Virus record (IMG/VR): IMGVR_UViG_3300046170_000177
Location: 1-32,212 of that record
DNA from: a virus
Direction: 5' to 3' (one strand)
Length of the DNA stretch: 32,212 nucleotides
In this document: positions 23,804 to 30,190 of the stretch, piece by piece
Position numbering within the stretch: position 1 is the first letter of the stretch
Layout: each line of letters starts with the position of its first letter
The notes under the pieces: generated by a model
Seen by the model: only the letters and a program-made list of their open reading frames with translations
Databases searched by the model: none
What the model was told of the DNA's origin: nothing
Translations under genes and position numbers: made by a program

Positions 23804-25023
23804 AAAAAACCTTATCAGAAGGGCTTGAATCGGTAAAAGGGCACATGGATGTTCTTAAAGGCGATTTAGAATCCCGTTATGACAAACTTCAAGAGCAAGT
23901 AAGCCTTGCAGGCGAAGCTGATTCAGCTACCAAGTCTGAAATCAAAAACATCGAAGAATTAATTTCTAGCCAAAAAGATAGATTAGAAGCTATCGAAAAG
24001 TCTGCTAACAGATTAGGTTCTGGTAGCAAGCCTGCTAGTGTTAAAAACATTCTTCAAGAATCACTAGAAAGCAAAAGTGTTCAAGAGCAAATGAATGCCT
24101 TCAAAGCAGGTAACATTTCTGGCTTTACTATGAACACTAAAGCAGTTATAACTGAAGCTGATGCTTATACTGGTGATGTAGTTCCTGCTGATTATGTTGC
24201 AGGTATGAAGTACGATGCCGAGCGTAAAACTCACGTGCGACAGTTCCTACCAAACGGTACAACTAATAGCGACAAAATTCGTTACATCAAAGAAAGCAAC
24301 TTCACAGACAATACTGCTATTGTTGCTGAAGGCGATGCTTCTGGACAAAACGATTTTGACCTAACTGCAACTGATGCTGTTGTTGAAAAAATTGCGGCAC
24401 ACTTCCGTGTTTCTAAAGAAGCATTGAATGATACTGCTGGACTAGCTAGCCACATTTCACTACGTGGAATGGAAAAGTATATGAAAGAAGAAGATTCTTA
24501 CTTGCTATATGACTCAACTTATGGCTTGACAGTAACTTCTACTGACTATACTTTAGACCAATATACTGGCGATGCTGATGCAACTGAGCATGATGTAATA
24601 CTTGAAGCACTTAGACAAGTTGAAAACCGTAACTTCACACCATCTGCAATCATGATGTCAATAGGTCGATTCTATGACATGATTCGTAGAAAAGATGCTA
24701 ACGGTAACTATGTATTCCCTAATGATGTTGTTTATGGAACTCGTGTACCAGTTGTACGTGGCGTTCCTATTATTGCTACTAATGCAATCAATGCAACTGA
24801 TGGAAATGCTAATGACTTCCTAGTAGCTGACTTTGCTCAATTATGTACTTTATTTGACCGTGAGTCTATGCAAGTTCGTTTCTACGAGCAAGACCAAGAC
24901 AATGTGGTTAAAGATTTAGTAACTGTACAAATTAGTGGTCGTTTAGCACTACCAACTTACTTGCCTAATGCAGGTGCGTTTGGTAACTTCACTACTGCAA
25001 TACAGAACGCAGGTAATTCTTAA
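23794..25023 (+). CDS. Major capsid protein, HK97 fold
   Basis: 409 residues. The first ~75 are helical and coiled-coil-like (MDLEKTLSEGLESVKGHMDV, DRLEAIEKSANRL), the expected scaffolding (delta) domain that the S78 protease removes. Then come the capsid N-arm and E-loop region and the A/P-domain segments (KIRYIKESNFTDNTAIVAEG, LNDTAGLASHISLRGMEKYM, PTYLPNAGAFGNF at the end). HK97-type order and length are normal. AAGGAG occurs 10 bases upstream of the ATG, one of few Shine-Dalgarno-like sites in the window, possibly supporting high expression. Followed by a tRNA-like structure. Confidence 0.9.
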   Translation: MDLEKTLSEGLESVKGHMDVLKGDLESRYDKLQEQVSLAGEADSATKSEIKNIEELISSQKDRLEAIEKSANRLGSGSKPASVKNILQESLESKSVQEQMNAFKAGNISGFTMNTKAVITEADAYTGDVVPADYVAGMKYDAERKTHVRQFLPNGTTNSDKIRYIKESNFTDNTAIVAEGDASGQNDFDLTATDAVVEKIAAHFRVSKEALNDTAGLASHISLRGMEKYMKEEDSYLLYDSTYGLTVTSTDYTLDQYTGDADATEHDVILEALRQVENRNFTPSAIMMSIGRFYDMIRRKDANGNYVFPNDVVYGTRVPVVRGVPIIATNAINATDGNANDFLVADFAQLCTLFDRESMQVRFYEQDQDNVVKDLVTVQISGRLALPTYLPNAGAFGNFTTAIQNAGNS

Positions 25024-25032
25024 GATTACCCT

Positions 25033-25076
25033 AAGGATGTTTGGAACTTGGGCAGGTTCGATTCCTGCCCATCCTT
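25033..25076 (+). ncRNA. tRNA-like acceptor/T-arm minihelix downstream of the capsid gene
   Basis: AAGGAT (25033-25038) pairs perfectly with ATCCTT (25071-25076). Directly inside, GGGCAGG (25050-25056) and CCTGCCC (25064-25070) form a 7-bp stem with a 7-base loop, TTCGATT. The core GGTTCGATTCC fits the tRNA T-arm (B box) consensus. Together this is a 13-bp stacked helix with an 11-base bulge (25039-25049) in place of D and anticodon arms. No encoded CCA is seen. A terminator or RNA-processing role for the hairpin is the main alternative. Confidence 0.5.
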
Positions 25077-25095
25077 CTTAATTAATTTTATTGCT

Positions 25096-25377
25096 ATGTA
25101 TAGATGTAGAAAAAACTTTAGGTACGGTAAACAACCGTACAAAATAGACCAACCTTTCAAAGCAGATAATGCTACAATGGCTGATATGCTTAAACGTGGT
25201 TTATTGTATGAAACTAAAGAAGATAAAAAAGCATACAATGCAACTGACAAAGTACACATAGAAAAAGATAAGAACACTAAGACTATGTACTATGTCAAGA
25301 AAGGCAACCAAATAATAGATAGACTGCCAGAACCCAAAGCTATAAAATTAAAGGATGAGTTAAATGCTAAGAAGTAG
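25096..25377 (+). CDS. Hypothetical head-associated protein, 93 aa
   Basis: Start at ATG 25096 (MYRCRKNFRYGKQPYKIDQP); a longer reading from TTG 25048 would translate the tRNA-like hairpin and is rejected. Basic, Lys-rich product with KADNATMADMLKRGLLYETK near the middle. Its place between capsid and head-tail connector suggests a small head protein. No family recognised; the start overlaps nothing and the end overlaps the connector by 14 bases. Confidence 0.65.
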   Translation: MYRCRKNFRYGKQPYKIDQPFKADNATMADMLKRGLLYETKEDKKAYNATDKVHIEKDKNTKTMYYVKKGNQIIDRLPEPKAIKLKDELNAKK

Positions 25378-25963
25378 TATTGTTTCACCAGATTACGGGC
25401 AAAATGGCGTTGTAACAGTTTCAACAGTAGCAACTGGTACAAATGCTTCAACTGATGTACTTAGCACGGCAAACGCAAAATCTTGGATGAAAGTAGAATC
25501 AAGTGATGAAGATACTTTAATAGCAAGCTTAGTAGCTGAAGTTATAGATGTAGTTGAAGAAACGTATTCTTTTCAACTAATAGAAAAAACTGTAACGGCT
25601 GAATGGGAAAGCTATGCTAAACGGGTTGACTTGCCTTTATTCCCTGCTCAGTCGGTGAGTTCTGTCAAAATCATAAATCACGAAGGCACTGAAACTACAT
25701 TGACGGCAGGGGATGATTATTACTTACAAGGTGATGCCCTTGTTTTTAATAGCCTATACGCTTACGAAAATCCATTTGAAAGAATGCGATTAAAAGTAAT
25801 ATATGTAGCAGGCTATACTTCTATACCTAATGGCATTACGCTTGGTATAAAAAAAGCAGTTCTATCTAGCTACGAAGATAGACAAGATTTAGTAGAAGGT
25901 GGTGTTAGTGAGCTACCTAATGGTTCTAAATCGCATTTCAAAAAGTACGCTAAACTAATCTGA
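25364..25963 (+). CDS. Head-tail connector, gp6-like
   Basis: 199 residues. ANAKSWMKVESSDEDTLIAS (residues ~36-55), then VIDVVEETYSFQLIEKTVTA, LPLFPAQSVSSVKI, MRLKVIYVAGYTSIPNGITL and a C-terminal IKKAVLSSYEDR helix. This follows the HK97 gp6/YqbG-type head-tail adaptor family: helical N-terminal DIDDxL-like core and hydrophobic aYvAGY strand. These form a ring below the portal. Gene order capsid, small protein, connector, closure, gp10, terminator agrees. Confidence 0.82.
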   Translation: MLRSSIVSPDYGQNGVVTVSTVATGTNASTDVLSTANAKSWMKVESSDEDTLIASLVAEVIDVVEETYSFQLIEKTVTAEWESYAKRVDLPLFPAQSVSSVKIINHEGTETTLTAGDDYYLQGDALVFNSLYAYENPFERMRLKVIYVAGYTSIPNGITLGIKKAVLSSYEDRQDLVEGGVSELPNGSKSHFKKYAKLI

Positions 25964-25966
25964 TGA

Positions 25967-26341
25967 ATGAAAACAAAAAACAGACAAGCGAATGTAGGTT
26001 TAATGAAGCAAAGACTGACAATCCAGTATTACAGTCTTACTTCCGATGGAATGGGTGGTAACACCCGAACATGGAACACGCTTGCTACTGTTTGGGGTAA
26101 TGTTAGTGCTTTTTCTGGTAGTGAATCGTATGAAGTAGGTGGGCTAAAAGGTAAAGTAAAATATAAGATTGTTACAAGATACCGTGATGATTTTGTAAGC
26201 CTTGGCTACAGTAAAGCTACCTATGACTATCTGTTAAGAGTTCAATACGATGGGCGTACATTTAATGTTGAATATGCCCAAGATAAAGGCGAGCAACATT
26301 CCTATACAGAACTAATAGCCGTGGAAGAAGTCGATGCTTAG
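25967..26341 (+). CDS. Head-tail joining/closure protein
   Basis: 124 residues: QRLTIQYYSLTSDGMGGNTR, WNTLATVWGNVSAFSGSESY, and KIVTRYRDD, then LRVQYDGRTFNVEY. This follows the family pattern of phage head-tail joining proteins (SPP1 gp16-like: RItIq...d..Gg...W...vwA.v...), a beta-barrel stopper at the neck. Starts three bases after the connector gene's stop, overlaps the next gene by 8 bases. Confidence 0.82.
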   Translation: MKTKNRQANVGLMKQRLTIQYYSLTSDGMGGNTRTWNTLATVWGNVSAFSGSESYEVGGLKGKVKYKIVTRYRDDFVSLGYSKATYDYLLRVQYDGRTFNVEYAQDKGEQHSYTELIAVEEVDA

Positions 26342-26768
26342 AACAGAAATTTCAAAAAAAGAATTAGATAATGTTATTGGCAAGATAGAATTGCTCAGTA
26401 AAAAGATGCGTCAAGATGTAGAAACGACCATAAATAAACACGCACTTAGAATTGAAAGCGATGCTAAAAGTAGATGTGTGGTAGATACGGGTAGGCTTAG
26501 AAGTTCTATCAAAACTGAAAAATTTGGTGAATTAGGCAGACAAGTTTACACCAATGTTGAATATGCACCTTTTGTAGAATTTGGAACTAAAGGAAAAGTA
26601 GAAACTAAAATAGTAGGCGTAGATTATTCTGATGTTGCTATAAAGTTTAAAAGGTCAAGCAGTACTGTCGGTGGTGTTAGACCAAGACCTTTTTTATTTC
26701 CTGCTTTTGAAACAGAAAGACCTAGAATTATACAATCTTTAAAAAATCTAGTCGATGGCAAAAGATAG
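26334..26768 (+). CDS. HK97 gp10-like tail completion protein
   Basis: 144 residues: DAKSRCVVDTGRLRSSIKTE, VYTNVEYAPFVEFGTKGKVE, then RPRPFLFPAFETERPRI. The order (a.prDTG.LR.SI, ..yA.yvEfGT, pF...a.e) is diagnostic of the HK97 gp10/tail completion family that connects head and tail. Overlaps the previous gene by 8 bases and the next by 14. Confidence 0.9.
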   Translation: MLRTEISKKELDNVIGKIELLSKKMRQDVETTINKHALRIESDAKSRCVVDTGRLRSSIKTEKFGELGRQVYTNVEYAPFVEFGTKGKVETKIVGVDYSDVAIKFKRSSSTVGGVRPRPFLFPAFETERPRIIQSLKNLVDGKR

Positions 26769-27186
26769 CACAACAGAATTACAAGTAGCGTACTATACAC
26801 TTACTAAATACAAATGTAACACTAAGCTGGCTAGTCCAGTGCCCATTTATGACGAAGTTCCTGCTAATGGTACATACCCACACATACAGTTCAATGATAC
26901 TACACTAACTGATAATTCTACCAAGACTACATTCATGGATAATGTAACATTTTCTTTAAGTGTAGTAGATAGGTTTAGCTTAGACAATGGTAGTCGTGCT
27001 AATCTTAATAACGTAGTTAATCAAGTAAAACAAATAATTAGAGCAAGACCAGTTCCTTTTGATTTAACAAACTTCAACGTGATAAGTTCAGTAGTAGATA
27101 ACGATATTTTAAGAAAAGAAAAGACTAGCACATACACTTATTTCATACGTGAATTAAGATTTCGGCACATCATAGAAGAAAAATAA
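26755..27186 (+). CDS. Tail terminator-like protein (DUF3168 type)
   Basis: 143 residues: TTELQVAYYTLTKYKCNTKL, VPANGTYPHIQFNDTTLTDN (the tyPyi.ig pattern), FSLSVVDRFSLDNGSRANLN, then VVNQVKQIIRA and a long C-terminal beta strand. This matches the DUF3168/tail-terminator family, which caps the tail tube at the head-proximal end. Its position before the tail tube gene agrees. Confidence 0.82.
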   Translation: MAKDSTTELQVAYYTLTKYKCNTKLASPVPIYDEVPANGTYPHIQFNDTTLTDNSTKTTFMDNVTFSLSVVDRFSLDNGSRANLNNVVNQVKQIIRARPVPFDLTNFNVISSVVDNDILRKEKTSTYTYFIRELRFRHIIEEK

Positions 27187-27257
27187 GTGCTATATCAATA
27201 TTGCTACATTTTTTTTATCTTTTACAAAGTTTAACTTAAATCAAACATAATAAAACT

Positions 27258-27686
27258 ATGGCGGCAATAAACGGAACACTAATTTTATTTAACGTTGATG
27301 TTGATGGTGGAACACCTGCAACTTTAGGTGCTACTACTTCTGCAACTTTGAATATAGAAATGGATTTACCAGATGCTTCATCTAAAGATTCTTCAGGATG
27401 GGCTGACCATATACAAGGGCAAAAATCTTGGTCTATTGATGTAGATGGGATTGCAAACTTTGTATCTACAAGTGGCAACGTAGAAGAACTAGGTAATTAT
27501 ATACTTAACAGAAATACTGTTGATGTTGAGTTTGTACCAAATGATTCAGCAGGTGATTTACCTTCTGGTACTTATGTAAAATATACTGGCGAAGCTTCTT
27601 GTGCTTCTGTAAGTTTTGTAGCAGGTAATGAAGATACTGCAACTTTATCTGGTTCTTTTACTGGCAAAGGTGCTTTAACTGCATGA
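27258..27686 (+). CDS. Major tail tube protein
   Basis: 142 residues starting MAAINGTLILFNVDVDGGTP, with SGWADHIQGQKSWSIDVDGI (~45-64) and GTATLSGSFTGKG-type ending (DTATLSGSFTGKGALTA). This is the TP901-1-type tail tube layout; subunits stack as hexameric rings. The A/T-rich leader ends AATAAAACTATGG, as before the gene at 3247. Position between the tail terminator and the tail chaperone fits. No strong promoter was recognised in the 71-base gap upstream. Confidence 0.85.
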   Translation: MAAINGTLILFNVDVDGGTPATLGATTSATLNIEMDLPDASSKDSSGWADHIQGQKSWSIDVDGIANFVSTSGNVEELGNYILNRNTVDVEFVPNDSAGDLPSGTYVKYTGEASCASVSFVAGNEDTATLSGSFTGKGALTA

Positions 27687-27703
27687 ACTGTTACTAAGTC
27701 TTA

Positions 27704-27987
27704 ATGAAGGGTTCTAAAAAAGTAACCATAGATGGGTATAAGTTATTCGTTTAGGTTTGACCTTAACGCCTTTAGAGCGTTTTACCGAAGAAGCAGGGGT
27801 AGGACTAAATGGTTTAGATGAAGCATTAGATAAAGTGCCTAACATCAAGCTATTTATCCAAGCCCTATCAGCTTCTGGTGGTAAGGAAGTGCCTAGCGAA
27901 TCTATCGGAACTATGGACTTTGCTCAATTATCCCAAGTGTTTGACTTAGTTAAAGAATCGGTGGGAAACCTAAAAGCCCAGAAGTAA
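27704..27987 (+). CDS. Tail assembly chaperone G, with two apparent +1 frame breaks
   Basis: ATG 27704 begins MKGSKKVTIDGYKLFV and meets TAG at 27752. The +1 frame continues RFDLNAFRAF; after TTT at 27780-27782 the next +1 frame continues TEEAGVGLNGLDEALDKVPN up to TAA at 27985. The joined 93-residue product (VTIDG-, RFDLNAF-, TEEAGVGLNGLDEAL-) fits a tail assembly chaperone. One skipped base at each of two places (GTT-T-AGG and TTT-T-ACC) restores it; a start inside the second frame (ATG 27732) would reduce this to one. The genes around are intact. In this family the protein coats the tape measure during tail assembly. Confidence 0.65.
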
Positions 27988-28310
27988 CTGGGCAACCGAT
28001 TGAAAGTTTACAAGAACTTTTAATACTAGGTTATCAGATGGGGTTAAAGCCTGACGAGTTAAGAAGTACAACTATGTATGACTTCAACTTAATGGCAAGA
28101 GCATTTACAGAAAACAGAAAGCATGATTTTAATGTCATGCGAATAAACGCCTTCTTAATTTCTGCTTATTCGGGATTAGAAGGAAAAGCAAGAAAAAAAT
28201 TAACACCAGAAAAAATGTTCCCCTTAAAATCAAATAGCGAACCAACCAAGATAGATAGAAAGAAGCTTTTTGATGTAATAGAAATGGTCGAAAAAAGTAG
28301 GGGGAAATAA
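27704..28310 (+). CDS. Tail assembly chaperone G-GT fusion (-1 frameshift product)
   Basis: The T extension starts at the GGGAAAC site and runs PKSPEVTGQPIESLQELLIL, YQMGLKPDELRSTTMYDFNL, then a basic C-terminal region to the stop at 28308-28310. The ATG at 28038 lies inside this frame and is not needed as a start. In lambda-like phages the fusion links tape measure to tail tube during assembly, and the G:GT ratio is set by the slip rate. It overlaps the tape measure ATG by one base. Including the two upstream corrections, the fusion is 201 residues. Confidence 0.75.
27963..27969 (+). promoter_or_regulatory. Programmed -1 frameshift site GGGAAAC
   Basis: G GGA AAC is in the correct X XXY YYZ register (GGA at 27964, AAC at 27967). 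After a -1 slip the ribosome reads CCT AAA AGC and continues open to 28310, fusing the chaperone to its T extension. Lambda uses GGGAAAG for the same fusion. Confidence 0.85.
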
Positions 28311-30190
28311 TGCTAGGTCAATTTGGTGTAAAATTATTTGCTGACCTTTCCAGTTTTACTGGGGATTTGAACAAGGCTAGTGGTCAGTTAAAAACATTTG
28401 GCAAAGATGTTACTAGCTTTGGTAAAACTATTTCTACAAGAATATCTGCACCACTTACATTAGCCGCAGGTGTAAGTGTAAAGGCTTTTGACACGCAAAT
28501 ACAAGCAGAAAAAAGACTAGAAGCGGCACTTCGTAGTGCAGGTGAATTTTCTAATCAAGCACTTCAAGATTTTAAGAATTTTGCTATTGGACTACAAGGT
28601 GTAACAACTGTAGGTGATGAATCTACATTAAAGATGTTGCAACTTGCTAAGTCTATGGGCTTATCTAATGAACAAGCCAAAAGAGCAACGCAGAATAGTA
28701 TAGCCCTAGCTAAAGCGATGGGTATAAATGAACAATCAGCCATTAGATATACTGCGGCTTTAGAGCAAGGCGATTCTACAATGTTAAACAGATATTTGCC
28801 AACCTTACGGCAAATAGAAGATGACACAGAACGTGCGGCAAAAGCCCAAGAATTGCTTACACAAATGTTTAGTGCGGCTACTTCAGAAGCTGAAGTTGGT
28901 TTAGGTCCATTAAAACAGTTGCAGAATAGCTTCGGTGATTTGACTGAAGAAATAGGTGGCTTAATAATGGAACACATCAAGCCATTTATTGCAAGCCTTA
29001 AAAGCCTTGTTACTAGATTCCAAGGCGCATCAGAACAAACTAAATTATTCGTATCACAAATAGTATTGATTGGCACGATAGCAGGTCCTGCGATAGTTGC
29101 ACTTGGTGTTGCTATAAGTTCATTGGGTGTTATTATAGGTGCTTTGACAAGCCCTATTGCTTTAGCTATTGGTGCTATTGCGGCACTTACTGCATCATTC
29201 ACTTATGTAGTCGTTAATTATGAAGCTTTAAAAGAAAGATTTACTGACATTTCTTGGTGGAAGAATACGCTTATAAACATGATGCAATTCTTCTTGACGA
29301 ATAATCCTTTTTCTTTAATCATAAAAGGAATAAATCAAGTATTAGAATTTGCAGGAAGGGAAGGAATCGGCAACCCGTTTGAAGGGATGTCAGAAGGTTT
29401 AGAGCAGTTTAAAGAAGAAACCAAGACCTTTGAAAATGATATAGTACCTTTAGGTGATATTTTAACAAGTGCGGCTAATAAAGCTAAGGATGCTTTGATA
29501 GGTGTTTCCCAGACTGCAAGAGAAAGTGCTAAAGATGTATCTGATGCCTACAAGAATGAAGCAAAAGCTATCCCACAATTAAAGCCACTTGTTGTTGCAA
29601 CTGAAACTGAAGGGGAATTAATAGATTTAAACCTAGATGCTTTAGGTGCTGAAATGAATGAATTTGTTGCATCTATGCCTACGCCAGAAGCTTTAAAATT
29701 ACCATTTATAAGTGCATCACAAGCTATTAGTTTATTAAGTGGTGTAGCAGATACATTTACAAGTTCTTTCGGTCAAGGAATGTCAAATGTTATTTTACAA
29801 GGCGAAAAATTTGCTGATACTTTAAGAAATATTGGGAAGCTTTTAGCAAGTGCAGTAATACAAAAAGCTATAAGCATATTTTTAACTGGTGGCTTAGGTG
29901 GTGATGGATTCTTTGGTGAAGGTGGTGGAATATTTGGCAAGCTGATTGGTGGCTTATTTAAAGCCCGTGGTGGACCAGTATTTAGCAATCAGCCTTATAT
30001 TGTTGGGGAACGTGGTCCAGAATTGTTTATGCCCAACGCATCGGGTTCTATTGTTCCTAACAACCAGTTGATGGGTACGGGTATGCAAACGGCAGGAACT
30101 AGCAACATCAATATAGGTGGTGAATTTAGAATCAACGGAACTGACTTAGTACTTACACTAGAAGAAGCGAACTATAAATTAGGTAGATAA
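28310..30190 (+). CDS. Tape measure protein
   Basis: 626 residues. N-terminal LSSFTGDLNKASGQLKTFGK and FGKTISTRISAPLTLAAGVS are typical tape measure phrases, followed by helical Ala/Gln-rich repeats, a hydrophobic stretch (~245-300, including GPAIVALGVAISSLGVIIGA) and a C-terminal GGPVFSNQPYIVGERGPELF motif with SGSIVPN. Tape measures set tail length and help DNA pass the inner membrane. At ~626 residues the tail is expected to be fairly short for a siphovirus (roughly 90-100 nm, using ~1.5 angstrom per residue). It is followed immediately by the giant tail gene. Confidence 0.92.
   Translation: MLGQFGVKLFADLSSFTGDLNKASGQLKTFGKDVTSFGKTISTRISAPLTLAAGVSVKAFDTQIQAEKRLEAALRSAGEFSNQALQDFKNFAIGLQGVTTVGDESTLKMLQLAKSMGLSNEQAKRATQNSIALAKAMGINEQSAIRYTAALEQGDSTMLNRYLPTLRQIEDDTERAAKAQELLTQMFSAATSEAEVGLGPLKQLQNSFGDLTEEIGGLIMEHIKPFIASLKSLVTRFQGASEQTKLFVSQIVLIGTIAGPAIVALGVAISSLGVIIGALTSPIALAIGAIAALTASFTYVVVNYEALKERFTDISWWKNTLINMMQFFLTNNPFSLIIKGINQVLEFAGREGIGNPFEGMSEGLEQFKEETKTFENDIVPLGDILTSAANKAKDALIGVSQTARESAKDVSDAYKNEAKAIPQLKPLVVATETEGELIDLNLDALGAEMNEFVASMPTPEALKLPFISASQAISLLSGVADTFTSSFGQGMSNVILQGEKFADTLRNIGKLLASAVIQKAISIFLTGGLGGDGFFGEGGGIFGKLIGGLFKARGGPVFSNQPYIVGERGPELFMPNASGSIVPNNQLMGTGMQTAGTSNINIGGEFRINGTDLVLTLEEANYKLGR

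Noticed and set aside
25033-25076. Phage attachment site made of a tRNA 3' end
   Set aside because: No integrase was recognised anywhere, and the site sits inside the structural operon.
25030-25080. Complete tRNA gene
   Set aside because: Only acceptor-like and T-arm parts are present; the D and anticodon arms cannot fit in 11 bases and the upstream sequence is the capsid gene end.
25048-25095. TTG start for the gene after the capsid
   Set aside because: It would translate the hairpin; ATG 25096 gives a normal basic protein.
27187-27257. Promoter before the tail tube gene
   Set aside because: TATCTTTT is near the -7 consensus, but no TTTG/TTG lies at a proper distance.
28564-29202. Long leftward open frame inside the tape measure gene
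   Set aside because: Fully covered by a well-supported + strand gene; product is Ser/Cys/Pro-rich shadow sequence.
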